A stretch of 64,000 nucleotides of DNA from Streptomyces sp. V3I8 (GCF_030817535.1 NZ_JAUSZL010000003.1:93952-157951); one strand, 5' to 3'; positions 23,453 to 32,530 are shown, numbered from the stretch's first letter. The notes: generated by a model from the letters alone, not told the origin. Numbers and translations: made by a program.

Positions 23453-23481
23453 AGACAGCGCACTGATCAGTGCGCTAGGTT
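23452..23481 (+). promoter_or_regulatory. Operator-promoter copy 7 (for 23522)
   Basis: -35 TAGACA, spacer with CGCACT-GATC-AGTGCG, -10 TAGGTT. The leader (CCAAGCAG..CACACGAGGAGC) is nearly identical to that of copy 6. Confidence 0.75.
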
Positions 23482-23521
23482 TGCCCCACGCCAAGCAGAA
23501 CCGCCACACGAGGAGCCCGCA

Positions 23522-24319
23522 ATGCGCGTCACCGCAGCCAAGATCCGCCAGGCCACCGCCCACATCGAGGAGGCCACCGGAGGCGGGTACAAGAGCCTGA
23601 CCGGCGGCAGCAACACCGGCCGCACCGGCACCACCTTCTCCGCCAACTTCGAGACGCGGATCTTCGACAGCGCCCGGGGCGAGAACCGCCAGGCCCTCGC
23701 CTTCTTCCTCGGCGTGATGCAGGAGTTCGGCATCCTGACCGACGAGTGGGCCGAGGTGCGCGCTGACCTGGCCATCGGCTTCGCCGACACGCAGACCTGG
23801 TTCGAGCGCGGGCAGTACGACGCCCAGAAGCAGAAGACCGTGATCGCCCGTAAGGCCCGCGCCGCCGCCGAGGCCGACAAGGAGGCCATCCGCGACAAGG
23901 CCCGGCCGATCGAGGAGCGCCGCGCCGCCTTCCGCCGCCACAACCGCCGTACCGGGTCCGCCGCGCCGCGCTCCGTCGAGTCCAGCAGCCAGGATCTGGA
24001 CGACGAGACCGGCTACAACGGCACGAACTGGCCGACCCACACCATCGACGTGTGGATCAACAACGACCACAAGGTCTACGAGGACGCCGTGAACCACTCC
24101 CGGGTCAGCGCCGACTCCCTGCGCGACTACGTCGAAAAGGTTCTGTTCGACCTGTACGCGCTGCCGGTCGACGTGCGCAAGCGCCTCACCCAGACCGACG
24201 CCCACGGACACGCCAACGTCCGCTCCAGCCTTGCCCGCGAGGACGACGCCACCGACCCGCGCGAGGCGTTCACCCGGGTCGACTGGGAGTACGTTCGCTC
24301 TTCCCTCCTCGGCGAGTAG
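23522..24319 (+). CDS. Hypothetical protein with phage-type C-terminal domain
   Basis: 265 aa. The first 150 residues are helical. Residues 160-265 begin GYNGTNWPTHTIDVWINNDHKVYE, which resembles a domain repeatedly found in phage proteins (a YNG-x-TNxxTxxVxxWxNND pattern, DUF7249-like). The domain's role is unknown. The stop lies in the first of two repeats that bracket the next gene. Confidence 0.5.
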   Translation: MRVTAAKIRQATAHIEEATGGGYKSLTGGSNTGRTGTTFSANFETRIFDSARGENRQALAFFLGVMQEFGILTDEWAEVRADLAIGFADTQTWFERGQYDAQKQKTVIARKARAAAEADKEAIRDKARPIEERRAAFRRHNRRTGSAAPRSVESSSQDLDDETGYNGTNWPTHTIDVWINNDHKVYEDAVNHSRVSADSLRDYVEKVLFDLYALPVDVRKRLTQTDAHGHANVRSSLAREDDATDPREAFTRVDWEYVRSSLLGE

Positions 24320-24353
24320 CACCACCGCCCCGGCCCCGTTCACACCGGCGGGG
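24311..24353 (+). repeat. Left copy of a 43-base direct repeat
   Basis: It matches 24620-24662 at 38 of 43 positions and covers the stop codon of the preceding gene plus a CCCCG..CGGGG hairpin. It is followed by GCAGG, an 11-base loop containing GGTTCGATC, and CCTGC, a T-arm-like structure. Confidence 0.6.
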
Positions 24354-24424
24354 TCGGCCGCAGGCCGGTTCGATCCCTGCTCTGAATAAGACCGAACAAT
24401 GTGAAGGCAATGAAGGGAAATCAA

Positions 24425-24628
24425 ATGCCGGAACAAACTACGAGTTGCCGTTCAGAAGACGGAAAGACCGTCGGCGGTATTGACGCGATCATTGCCATGG
24501 TCCGATTCCTCGTGGACCGGGACATGAGTTCGGAGGAGGTGCAGCACGCATTGGCGGACCTCTTCGAAGATAGCGACTTTGCGAAGATCCAGGCTGCGAG
24601 AACGTTTTTCAGCCCGCCGGACGAGTAG
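24425..24628 (+). CDS. Small inserted gene with atypical composition
   Basis: 67 aa from ATG 24425 with an AAGGGA site. Its base composition is visibly AT-richer than its neighbours (upstream AATCAAATG, codons such as ATT, AAA, GTT and GAA). The product is acidic and helical (AIIAMVRFLVDRDMSSEEVQHALAD). It sits exactly between two direct repeats and has no operator-promoter, so it looks like a recently gained cargo gene. Confidence 0.5.
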   Translation: MPEQTTSCRSEDGKTVGGIDAIIAMVRFLVDRDMSSEEVQHALADLFEDSDFAKIQAARTFFSPPDE

Positions 24629-24698
24629 CACAACCGCCCCGGCCCCGCCGACACCGGCGGGGCACTGGACCGAGGCAGGTTCGAAGCCTGCCCGGGGC
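24620..24698 (+). repeat. Right copy of the repeat with a tRNA-like 3' structure
   Basis: The repeat itself is 24620-24662. Within it and beyond, GCCCCGG (24636-24642) pairs perfectly with CCGGGGC (24692-24698). A CCCCGCCG-ACAC-CGGCGGGG stem follows the first arm. A GCAGG-TTCGAAG-CCTGC arm mimics a T-arm with a 7-base loop. The middle is about 10 bases too short for a real tRNA and no anticodon loop is present. Confidence 0.5.
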
Positions 24699-24737
24699 AC
24701 TCCACCACCCGCCACGACCACAAGGGGAACCCACCGT

Positions 24738-26078
24738 ATGGACAGCGACCGCGACGCCCGCGACCGCGCCGGACAGCTCGCACAGGAAATCTGGCTCGGC
24801 ATCTGGCCGCACACCGACACGCCGAAGCGCCCCCACGTCGGACACCTCGACTCGGACATGCCCGCCCCGGAGTACCGCCTGACCCCCTTGCAGCACATCG
24901 AGGAGGCCAAGCCGGGAGACCTGCTGTGGGTGATGGACCTGGACGGCCGCGACGTCCGCCGGGAGCGCACCCTGAGCACCCACACCGCCCGCGAGGCGGT
25001 GCAGCTGGGCACGCTGGCCCGGGTCGAGTCGACCACGGCGAAGATGATCAAGGTCCATGACATCCTCGTGCGCCCGCAGGGCGGATACGGCGGCGCCAAC
25101 CTTGACGCCCTCGGTGACCCGGCCCCGGGCGCCTACGTCGTCAGCATGCGGTTCGACACCGCCGGGCGCCTGTATGCCCGCCTCGGCACCGTCGAGGAGA
25201 TCCGCGAGCGCCTGGCCGCCCACCCCCGCTACGCGGAGTGGCAGGAGGCGTACGCCGCCGCCGTGGTGGAGCACGAGGCAGCCGAGGCGCGCGGCAAGGC
25301 CGAACGGGACAGGAGGCAGGCCCGTCGCGCTGTCCTGACGGCTGCGATCGAAACCGTCAACTCGATCGCCGGTGAGGAACTGGTGAAGCTGGATTCCCCC
25401 TGGGGTGAGCAGGACACCGCCAGGCCCGCGAACGAGTGGCTTGCCGAGGGCAACCACCTGAACACCTACCTCGCCGGGCTCGGCGCCTCGGGGAAGTTCG
25501 ACACCCGGGGGCGACTGGAGATCGGGAAGGCACTGGAGACGCTCGACCTGACCCCCGCCGGACGGGAACGCGCCGCCCGCGCCAAGGGGGCCGCCCAGAA
25601 GGAGGCGGCCCGGCTGATCGCCGAGAAGGAGCGGCGCAGGCGCGACGAGAGCGCCCGGGAGCACGCAGACGCCGTCTGGAGCGACCTGTGCAACGAGGGC
25701 CCCGGGGCCGCGCTGCGGGTCGCCCCCGTCTTCCCCGCTGGCAGGAGCGACGTGTACCGGCCGCCGGTGGCGCTCCTCTTCCACCACCTCAGCCGTGACG
25801 TCAACCTCGGCCTGACGGACTCTGGCACCTACCGGGCTGCTGTTCTCACCGGCCCGAACTCTGGGCAGGCGTGGGAGGGCGACACCGCCGAGGACGCCGT
25901 CAAGGCCATGTGCGGGGCGCTGTACGGCACGTCGTGCGAGCACGGCTACACCACCGGCCAGGACTCGTGTCCCGGCTGCGACGCGACCGCCGGAGACTTC
26001 GAGGGCATCCACCCCTCCCGGGGCGCCATGCCCGGTCCCACGCCCACCCTGACCCGTGCGACCGAGGGAGAGAAGTGA
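24738..26078 (+). CDS. Large hypothetical protein, first of a coupled operon
   Basis: 446 aa. The N-terminus is followed by a Lys/Arg-rich coiled coil around residues 280-310 (KGAAQKEAARLIAEKERRRRDESA). The C-terminus has CEHGYTTGQDSCPGC, a zinc-site-like element. It overlaps the GTG of the next gene. No own operator copy lies upstream, so it may be read from copy 7 or from an unrecognised promoter. Confidence 0.5.
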   Translation: MDSDRDARDRAGQLAQEIWLGIWPHTDTPKRPHVGHLDSDMPAPEYRLTPLQHIEEAKPGDLLWVMDLDGRDVRRERTLSTHTAREAVQLGTLARVESTTAKMIKVHDILVRPQGGYGGANLDALGDPAPGAYVVSMRFDTAGRLYARLGTVEEIRERLAAHPRYAEWQEAYAAAVVEHEAAEARGKAERDRRQARRAVLTAAIETVNSIAGEELVKLDSPWGEQDTARPANEWLAEGNHLNTYLAGLGASGKFDTRGRLEIGKALETLDLTPAGRERAARAKGAAQKEAARLIAEKERRRRDESAREHADAVWSDLCNEGPGAALRVAPVFPAGRSDVYRPPVALLFHHLSRDVNLGLTDSGTYRAAVLTGPNSGQAWEGDTAEDAVKAMCGALYGTSCEHGYTTGQDSCPGCDATAGDFEGIHPSRGAMPGPTPTLTRATEGEK

Positions 26079-26485
26079 GCAAGCCCAAGACCGATACGGA
26101 GATCGTCGCCGCGTTCGAGGAGGCCGCCGCCGCAGCCCTCGCCGAGGTCCAGAAGGCGCGCAAAGCGCTGGCGGGCGCGGTGGAGTACAGCGGCGAGGCG
26201 GCTGACCGGGCGTACGGCATGCTGCTGTACGCCGAGGGGTTCGCCGTGTGGTTCGAGGAGCGCTCGATCAACCCGGACGGCACCCTTGCGCGCCACGAGG
26301 GGGAGGAGGACGACGACATGGCGAGGCACCTGCGCCGTGGTCGCCGCAACATGATCCGGCGCATGCTGGTCACGCCCGAGCACCCGTTCGAAGGAATCGC
26401 CGGAATCCGTCAGCGCTACAGGCGCGAGGGCGTAAAGCGCTTCCTGGCCGCCACCTCGTTCGTCGCCGCTGAGGGGGAGCTGTGA
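26075..26485 (+). CDS. Helical hypothetical protein
   Basis: 136 aa from GTG overlapping the previous stop. A coiled region (EEAAAAALAEVQKARKALAG) is followed by charged helices and a basic C-terminus (RRGRRNMIRRML). Unrecognised. Second gene in a chain of four or five coupled genes. Confidence 0.5.
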   Translation: MSKPKTDTEIVAAFEEAAAAALAEVQKARKALAGAVEYSGEAADRAYGMLLYAEGFAVWFEERSINPDGTLARHEGEEDDDMARHLRRGRRNMIRRMLVTPEHPFEGIAGIRQRYRREGVKRFLAATSFVAAEGEL

Positions 26486-26859
26486 GCGTCCGGCAGTCCT
26501 ACCCGAGCCCGGGACTCGCCCCCGACTTCCATTGGGACCTCCAGGGGCGCGCCCAGTTTCGGCACAAGGGCTTCACCGTGCGTGTTCTGATCCGTCCGGC
26601 CACGGACGACGACGGGGTGTACTACCTCGGCACCGAGCCCGGCGCGAATGACGTCGTCCTCGTCGGCACGGTCGACCTGGACCACGTGGAGGTGGCGAGC
26701 GTCGGGCACGGCGCCGACTTCACCAATCCGTACCAGATGAACGAGGCTCTCCGGACCGTCCTCGACGACGCCGTCAGCGACGCCCGTACGAACGTCGGCC
26801 GCCTGGTCAAGGCCCTGGCCGCCGTCGATGCCCAGCAGGAGAAGGAGGCCAAGCGGTGA
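26482..26859 (+). CDS. Hypothetical alpha/beta protein
   Basis: 125 aa from GTG overlapping the previous stop. Beta strands near residues 30-70 (FTVRVLIRPA, DVVLVGTVDLDHVEVAS) precede C-terminal helices. No function recognised. Confidence 0.5.
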   Translation: MSVRQSYPSPGLAPDFHWDLQGRAQFRHKGFTVRVLIRPATDDDGVYYLGTEPGANDVVLVGTVDLDHVEVASVGHGADFTNPYQMNEALRTVLDDAVSDARTNVGRLVKALAAVDAQQEKEAKR

Positions 26860-27407
26860 GCAGCAGGCAGGCCTACACGGTCGTATCCAACCCGATGCCC
26901 GGCCCGCTGCTGGCCGCAATGTCGAGCCTGAAGGGCGCCACCGTCGCCCCCGAGGATGCCTACTCCGACGCCCAGGGGCATCACCTGATCGCCCGTAAGG
27001 GCTCGGTTGTCGTGCATGCCACGCTCGCCCTGGACCACTACGCCGACGGCGTCGACTGGGCCGACGGAGACATGGCGTGGGCCGTGACCCGCGACGGCGC
27101 ACCCGTCGACTGCATCCGCTGGTCCGACGTCGTCACCGTCGTCCGCGAAGCCCCCGAGGAGGCGCCCGTGCCGGTCCAGCAGTGGCCCGCCAAGGGCGAC
27201 GTGATCACCATGAGCACCGTACCGGGCGTTACACCGCCTCTGTCGTTCACGGGCATCGTGACCTTCACGCCTGCCGACGGATGGCACGAACTGAGTGTGG
27301 ACTACGCCCCGGAGAGCTTTGACGCTCACGTGAGCCGGTCCAAGTTCCCCGGGGTCTGGACGTGGGAGTACGCCGGTCCGATGGTCGTGGAGGGGGTGAC
27401 CCCGTGA
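26856..27407 (+). CDS. Hypothetical beta-rich protein
   Basis: 183 aa from GTG overlapping the previous stop. Several strand-like segments (GSVVVHATLALDHY, DVITMSTVPG, LSFTGIVTF) suggest a beta sandwich or barrel. No family recognised. Confidence 0.5.
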   Translation: MSSRQAYTVVSNPMPGPLLAAMSSLKGATVAPEDAYSDAQGHHLIARKGSVVVHATLALDHYADGVDWADGDMAWAVTRDGAPVDCIRWSDVVTVVREAPEEAPVPVQQWPAKGDVITMSTVPGVTPPLSFTGIVTFTPADGWHELSVDYAPESFDAHVSRSKFPGVWTWEYAGPMVVEGVTP

Positions 27408-27451
27408 GCGCGCACCCGCGCCGCCCGAAGCGGCCCAAGCGCCCCCGGTAG
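27404..27451 (+). CDS. Possible 15-aa basic peptide gene
   Basis: A GTG overlaps the preceding stop and opens 15 codons ending in TAG. The peptide (SAHPRRPKRPKRPR core) consists largely of Arg, Lys and Pro. It ends 20 bases before operator-promoter copy 8. Coupling supports it, but size does not. Confidence 0.3.
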   Translation: MSAHPRRPKRPKRPR

Positions 27452-27470
27452 GGCGGTGGAAACAGGGGGC

Positions 27471-27500
27471 TAGCCAACGCACTAACCAGTGCGCTAGGTT
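27471..27500 (+). promoter_or_regulatory. Operator-promoter copy 8 (for 27532)
   Basis: -35 TAGCCA, spacer with CGCACT-AACC-AGTGCG, -10 TAGGTT. Outer arms AGGGGGC and GCCCCCT extend the dyad. Confidence 0.75.
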
Positions 27501-27531
27501 GGCCCCCTACCCGCCGAGGAACGAGGACCCC

Positions 27532-28860
27532 ATGAGCGACACCCGAGTGAAGATCAATTTCGACGAGGAGCCGTGCGGACGCTGCAGCGGCACGGGTCAG
27601 CACTCGTACAACCAGCGTGACGGACGCGTGTGCTGGGGCTGCAGCGGCCGTAAGGTCCGGCTGTCGCCCCTGGGTAAGCGGGCCGCCGACGCCTACGAAA
27701 AGGCGCTGCATGCCTCCGCTGGCGTCGTCAAGGTGCAGGACCTCGCGCCCGGCATGATCATCCTGTCGCGCGCCCAGGGTGGCGTCACGGGCAACCGGCC
27801 CTGGGACCACCCTGCCGAGTGGCGCACCGTGGCCGAGGTCACCGTGAGTGCGCACACCTTCAGCGGCTGGGGAGTGCACGACGGGCTCCGGGTTGACGTG
27901 GACGGCGTGACCGCAGAGATCGTCTTTGAGGGCGGGAAGACGTGGCGCGCGGAGTCCTCGGAAGATGAGACGTTCTGGCACAAGAGCGCCATGCGTACCA
28001 TCTACACGGAACGCCACTTCCACATCCGCAGCGAAGAGGCCCGCGCCGCCCGCGACGAGGTGCGCCGTGCCATCGCGAAGCGCTTCAAGGGCGCATGGCT
28101 GGACGGCGAGGAGCCCCCGGTGAAGACCCCCCGGCTGCGCAAGAGCGCCGACATGCCCAAGGCCGAGGAGGCCGCGCGCCCGCTCCCCTCGAACCGCTTC
28201 GGGGGCAAGTGCCGCTCGTGCGGCGCATGGGTGGAGGCCGAGGCCGGTCACCGGCTCAAGATCGAGGGCGCGTGGAAGGTCGAGCACAAGCCGGGCGAGT
28301 GCGCCCAGGAGGCCCCGGCCGCCCCCGCCGAGGCCCCGGCCGCCGACGGCACCCCGCACGTCCTGATCACCCGTGCCCGGCTGTATCCGGAGGTCGCCCG
28401 GCCCGGTCCGGCGTGGGTGTGGTCGTACAACTACCACGTGGACGGCGGGCCTGTGTGCCAGTACGGGCCGGGCCTGGACTCCCTGCGCAGCAGGCTGCGC
28501 CAGAAGTTCGGCAGTGACGTCCGGATCACCGAGGAGTGGAAGCGCCAGGAGCGCCCCGCCCCGGCCGCCCCTGCGACCGACGAGGGTATCTACCGCCACG
28601 GCGGCGCCGACGGGACCCTCTACAGGGTGCGGCGCGGCCCGAGCGGTTACCTGTACGCCCACACGATCACCTGGGACGCCGAGCGCCAGAAGGTGACGTT
28701 CGCCAAGGCGCCCGGCATGGCCCGGCGACTGTCGGCGGCCGAGCGGCTCGGCCTCGCCGAGGTCGAACGGATCAGCGCACTGTGGGACTCGTGCGCGCTC
28801 TGCGGGGCGGAGATGACCGTATCCAAGGGCATCGGCCCCATTTGCCGTAAGCGCGTCTAA
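27532..28860 (+). CDS. Zinc-binding modular protein with DUF6011-like C-terminus
   Basis: 442 aa. The N-terminus has PCGRCSGTGQHSYNQRDGRVCWGC, a zinc knuckle. Near residue 230 lies CRSCGAWV. The C-terminus has CALCGAEMTVSKGIGPICRK, which fits the DUF6011 pattern found in many actinophage and plasmid proteins. The long middle is beta-rich and Ala/Pro-linked. It probably binds zinc and may bind nucleic acid. Single-gene cassette ended by the 28873 hairpin. Confidence 0.6.
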   Translation: MSDTRVKINFDEEPCGRCSGTGQHSYNQRDGRVCWGCSGRKVRLSPLGKRAADAYEKALHASAGVVKVQDLAPGMIILSRAQGGVTGNRPWDHPAEWRTVAEVTVSAHTFSGWGVHDGLRVDVDGVTAEIVFEGGKTWRAESSEDETFWHKSAMRTIYTERHFHIRSEEARAARDEVRRAIAKRFKGAWLDGEEPPVKTPRLRKSADMPKAEEAARPLPSNRFGGKCRSCGAWVEAEAGHRLKIEGAWKVEHKPGECAQEAPAAPAEAPAADGTPHVLITRARLYPEVARPGPAWVWSYNYHVDGGPVCQYGPGLDSLRSRLRQKFGSDVRITEEWKRQERPAPAAPATDEGIYRHGGADGTLYRVRRGPSGYLYAHTITWDAERQKVTFAKAPGMARRLSAAERLGLAEVERISALWDSCALCGAEMTVSKGIGPICRKRV

Positions 28861-28872
28861 CAGCCCCACCAC

Positions 28873-28903
28873 GAGCGGCCCCGGGGCACCCCCGGGGCCG
28901 CTC
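28873..28903 (+). terminator. Terminator
   Basis: GAGCGGCCCCGG and CCGGGGCCGCTC arms with a short loop after the 27532 gene. Confidence 0.6.
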
Positions 28904-28935
28904 CGGCATGTTCGGAAACTGCCTCTCCTCGCCGG

Positions 28936-28965
28936 TAGACAGCGCACTGACCAGTGCGCTAGGTT
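28936..28965 (+). promoter_or_regulatory. Operator-promoter copy 9 (for 29007)
   Basis: -35 TAGACA, spacer with CGCACT-GACC-AGTGCG, -10 TAGGTT, then a leader with CGCCAAGTAGACCGAACC and GAGGAGCAC. Confidence 0.75.
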
Positions 28966-29006
28966 TGCCCCCTACCCGCCAAGTAGACCGAACCGAGGAG
29001 CACCAC

Positions 29007-30812
29007 ATGCCCGCCACCTCCCGCCTGTCGGACCCCATGATCCGCGCCCTCCTGGGGGCGCTGTGCCACAAGAACAGCGACGGCCGTTACTGCGTGTTCG
29101 CCCCGCAGCCCACCATCCGCGCCCTGATCGGGCGAGGCAAGGCCGGACGGGAAGAGTTCACCGGCCGCGAGAGCGGTGCCCTGCTCGTGCGCTACCACCT
29201 CACCGAGGAGGGTGTCACCTACCTGCGGGAGGCCCTGACGTTCGTCCTCGGCAAGCGCGGCGAGGACCGTGACGCGGTCTGGACGGAATGGTTCGCCGCC
29301 GACCGCAGCCACGTGTGGGCCCTGATCGACTTCCTGGGCCTCACCGGCGACACGTACAAGGTCGTCACCACCACGCCCCACGAGCGCAAGGCGCTTCACG
29401 AGACCCTCAGCCGCGCGGACGCCTGGGAGCGCATGAGCGACGCCCTGCGCAACGGACAGCGCATCACCATCGACGGCCGGTCCATGACCGTGCACACCAA
29501 GCTCGGCGCCCGCTGGACGTTCACCGCCCAGGACGTTCCCACGGTCGAGGTGGACGACGTCCAGCACCGCATGTACGTCGGCGTCCTCCGCGACGACGCG
29601 AAAGACATGGGCCTCTGCGGTCCGGACAACGTCCGCGCCGCCATCGTCAACGGCTGGACCGACGGCCACCGCGCCGAGCGCCAGGAGGACGGCACGGTGG
29701 CCGTGGGCTACTCCTGGTTCGTCCCGCAGCGCCCCGTCCCGTGGGTGGAGTCCGGAGAGATGCTCACGGACGCGGGCGGCGTCGGCGGAGACATTCAGAT
29801 CGGCAACGCGGCCGAGCGCCGGTTCACTCACACCACGCTGCCCGGCCGCGTAGTCGACGTCACCGCCTGCCCGATCAAGGGCGACGGCTCCACCTCCATG
29901 CCCGCCGAGGACGCACCGATCTATCTTCAGCAGCAGGTTCACACGACCATCTGCCGTGACGTTGAGGACCCGGGCGGCACCGAGGAATTCGCCGATATCA
30001 CGTACCCCGACCTGCCCGAGGCGTACAGCGGTACCTACGCCACGGTGACCGACGCAGAGGCCGCCGCCCGCCGACTGGTCGCCAGCACGACCCCGGAGCA
30101 CATCGGATGGGACGGAGTCCCCGACTACCCCACCGAAACCTGGTGCGCCGAGCGCGCGGCCGAGCTGCTCGGCGCGGGTCGCTACTGGGTGAAGCACTTC
30201 CGCATGTTCGGCCAGGTCCCGCGCACCGAGCCGGTCAACCGCACGGCCGCGCTCGAACTGATCACGTGGGCGATGCGTCACGGCGGCTGGCAGTGCTACC
30301 GCGCAGACACGGGCGGAGTGAACCTGGAGAGCCCCACGGGTGAGTCCTCGTACTGGCTGGAGCCGCTCGCCGAGGACTGCGACACGCACGCCGGTGAGCC
30401 CGCCGACAGCTGTGAGACGTGCGCAGAGGACGCCCAGGAGGCGGCTCAACTCGTCGACGAGGCAAGGAAGGACGCCGAGGAGGGCGGGGCCACCGCCGAG
30501 GCAGGCCGCCGCGTCCTCTCTGACGCCGGGGTCGAGGAGGACTCTGCCATGGTGGCCCGCCGCGCCACCGAGGAGGCCGGACCCGCCCCCGTGGACGAGG
30601 AGGTCACCCCCGCCCCGCACACGGTCTATCTGATCGCGCTCGTCGAGCCGATCACCGGCTACAGCATGGTGGGCGAACGGGTGCGCGCCGAATACGTGCG
30701 CGAGGACATCCGTACCTCCGCCCGCTCCGGGGTCCATGCCGTCCGTGTCGGCACCGAGGGCATGATTCGTGTCGGGTCGCTGCTGTTCATCCCCCAGGGG
30801 CTCGCCGCCTAG
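29007..30812 (+). CDS. Large hypothetical protein
   Basis: 601 aa from ATG 29007 with GAGGAG. The first 60 residues suggest a winged-helix-like start (DPMIRALLGALCHKNSDG..IRALIGRG). The middle has strand-rich modules. The C-terminal region holds an acidic helix and a barrel-like end (TVYLIALVEPITGYSMVGERVRAEYV). It also contains a CDTHAGEPADSCETC motif. No catalytic motif is seen. Confidence 0.5.
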   Translation: MPATSRLSDPMIRALLGALCHKNSDGRYCVFAPQPTIRALIGRGKAGREEFTGRESGALLVRYHLTEEGVTYLREALTFVLGKRGEDRDAVWTEWFAADRSHVWALIDFLGLTGDTYKVVTTTPHERKALHETLSRADAWERMSDALRNGQRITIDGRSMTVHTKLGARWTFTAQDVPTVEVDDVQHRMYVGVLRDDAKDMGLCGPDNVRAAIVNGWTDGHRAERQEDGTVAVGYSWFVPQRPVPWVESGEMLTDAGGVGGDIQIGNAAERRFTHTTLPGRVVDVTACPIKGDGSTSMPAEDAPIYLQQQVHTTICRDVEDPGGTEEFADITYPDLPEAYSGTYATVTDAEAAARRLVASTTPEHIGWDGVPDYPTETWCAERAAELLGAGRYWVKHFRMFGQVPRTEPVNRTAALELITWAMRHGGWQCYRADTGGVNLESPTGESSYWLEPLAEDCDTHAGEPADSCETCAEDAQEAAQLVDEARKDAEEGGATAEAGRRVLSDAGVEEDSAMVARRATEEAGPAPVDEEVTPAPHTVYLIALVEPITGYSMVGERVRAEYVREDIRTSARSGVHAVRVGTEGMIRVGSLLFIPQGLAA

Positions 30813-30822
30813 GGCTGCACCA

Positions 30823-30837
30823 TGACGTCATGACGTC
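30823..30837. promoter_or_regulatory. GACGTC-AT-GACGTC palindrome, copy 2
   Basis: Identical to 6770-6784. It lies just after the stop of 29007-30812, between that stop and the terminator before copy 10. Confidence 0.45.
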
Positions 30838-30840
30838 GCT

Positions 30841-30872
30841 ACGGGGGCGGGGAGGAGACTCTCCGCCCCCGT
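30841..30872 (+). terminator. Terminator
   Basis: ACGGGGGCGG and a CCGCCCCCGT-like arm around GGAGGAGACTCT. It follows the palindrome. Confidence 0.5.
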
Positions 30873-30917
30873 CGGCGTGCCCAAACACGCTGGTCAGAAG
30901 AGATCCGCCCCCGCCCC

Positions 30918-30947
30918 TTCACAGCGCACTGATTAGTGCGCTAGGGT
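30918..30947 (+). promoter_or_regulatory. Operator-promoter copy 10 (for 30989)
   Basis: -35 TTCACA, spacer with CGCACT-GATT-AGTGCG, -10 TAGGGT. The leader (CGCCAAGTAGACGACCCGAGGAGC) is close to that of copy 9. Confidence 0.75.
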
Positions 30948-30988
30948 CGGCAACCTACCCGCCAAGTAGACGACCCGAGGAGCGCACG

Positions 30989-32500
30989 ATGGGCGAGACC
31001 CCGCAGACCGGAATCAAGACCGCAGACGGCATGATCGAAAAGGCCGTGCGGCTCGGCCTCACCGTGGCCGTGTCGGCCAAAGAGGGTGAGCACTCCACCA
31101 CGGTCACGGTGGAGTTCGGCATGACCGTGCCGGAGAGCGCCGAGGGGACCTTGCTCGGCCAGCACATCGCGGCCGACACGCTGTCCGTCACCTGGCTCCG
31201 CCCCACTCGCAAGGGCGCCCGCTGGAGCATGCTCACCGCCGTGCGGTGGGAGTTCGCCAGTCACCGGAAGATCAGGCGCGTGCGTGACCTGGAATGCGTG
31301 CTCGACAGCATGGGCCGCGAGGTGGCCCGCCGCGCCGCCCGCGAGGAGGCCGAGAAGCGCTCGGCCGCCGAGGAGGCGGCCCCCGCGTTCGAGGGCGCCC
31401 CCGCGCGTACCTTCGACGGCTGCGGGTGCCGCTCGTGCCAGACCGGCCGGGGCAACTGCCTCAAGATCACCGGGGCGACGTACTACGTCCTGGTCGCCGG
31501 GATCAAAGAGACGGGCCCGTACAACTCCCACCGTGACGCGGTCGAGGGAGGGCGGCGCCACGGCGGCCGGATCGAGGAGCGCCACGTGATCACCGAGGCC
31601 GCCCCCGCCGCCGAGTCGCCGGAGCCCAAGATCATCCCCGAGGTGCCGGTGAGCGAGACCCCGCGCACCATGGGGCACGCGATCGACTTCCTGAACCGCT
31701 TGAAGGTGGGCGACCGTGTCCGCGTCACCCGAGAGGGGCGCACGGCCGATCTCACGGTGTCCATGGGCCCGCGCCGCTCCGACGGGGCGTACGGCTCGCC
31801 GGAGTCCACCAGGGTCACCGTGTCGTACGGTGTGGGCCGCTACTCGTACGAGGTGGAGGCCGGTCACCTGTTCGCCCAGAAGGGCGACAAGGGCAGCATG
31901 ACCATGGGCGGCACGCGCATGATGCGCCTGCCCGCCGAGGAGGCCGCCCCCGTCGCCGAGGAGGAGGGACCCCGTACGCCCGTGGAAGCCGGACGCGTCC
32001 AGCTGAGCGCGCTCGCCGAGAAGTGGAGCGCCGCCGTTGACGCCGAGTGCGCCCGGTTCACCGGCCAGGCGCAGGAAGTCGCCGAGACCCGGGGTGAGAG
32101 CCAGTGCCCCAAGTGCGGGCGTGAGCTTCGCACGTGGCCGCTGGACCGTGGACCGGTCTGCGCCCCGAAGAGGTGGGCCTACTGCATCCGCCCGGTTGCC
32201 GAGTCGCAGGGAGTCGCTGCGACTCAGGATGTCCCGAGCGCCCCGGCGGGCGTGGAGTCGCTGAATCTCGCCGACGAGGAGGCCGCCATGCGCAGCGCAC
32301 AGAGCATCGTTCCCCAGGGGGAGACGCTCACGGTCCGCACGGTCAAGGGTGAGGACGATCGCACCGAGAACACGGACCGCGACGACGCGGTGGGCCGGGT
32401 CGCCATGTTCGTGAGGGCCGGGGCACGCTGCACGGCCACTGACGGGACCCTGGTGTGCGCATGGCAGGGAGAGACCCTCACGGTCTCCCTGACCGCGTAG
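30989..32500 (+). CDS. Modular hypothetical protein with zinc sites
   Basis: 503 aa from ATG 30989. Contains GCGCRSCQTGRGNCLKITG near residue 150 and SQCPKCGRELRTWPLDRGPVC near 385, probable zinc sites. Between them is a barrel-like unit (LKVGDRVRVTREGRTADLTVSMG). The C-terminal 60 residues contain GETLTVRTVKGED and a repeated GETLTVSLTA. Function not recognised. Confidence 0.5.
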   Translation: MGETPQTGIKTADGMIEKAVRLGLTVAVSAKEGEHSTTVTVEFGMTVPESAEGTLLGQHIAADTLSVTWLRPTRKGARWSMLTAVRWEFASHRKIRRVRDLECVLDSMGREVARRAAREEAEKRSAAEEAAPAFEGAPARTFDGCGCRSCQTGRGNCLKITGATYYVLVAGIKETGPYNSHRDAVEGGRRHGGRIEERHVITEAAPAAESPEPKIIPEVPVSETPRTMGHAIDFLNRLKVGDRVRVTREGRTADLTVSMGPRRSDGAYGSPESTRVTVSYGVGRYSYEVEAGHLFAQKGDKGSMTMGGTRMMRLPAEEAAPVAEEEGPRTPVEAGRVQLSALAEKWSAAVDAECARFTGQAQEVAETRGESQCPKCGRELRTWPLDRGPVCAPKRWAYCIRPVAESQGVAATQDVPSAPAGVESLNLADEEAAMRSAQSIVPQGETLTVRTVKGEDDRTENTDRDDAVGRVAMFVRAGARCTATDGTLVCAWQGETLTVSLTA

Positions 32501-32530
32501 AGGGGCACCGGGGGGCGGCACGGGGGCAGT

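Noticed and set aside
24636..24698. A functional tRNA gene
   Set aside because: The acceptor and T-arm pair well, but the middle is about 10 bases short and there is no anticodon loop.
24609..26012. Long minus-strand open frame opposite 24738-26078
   Set aside because: Same shadow composition; the plus genes are coupled by overlapping starts and stops.
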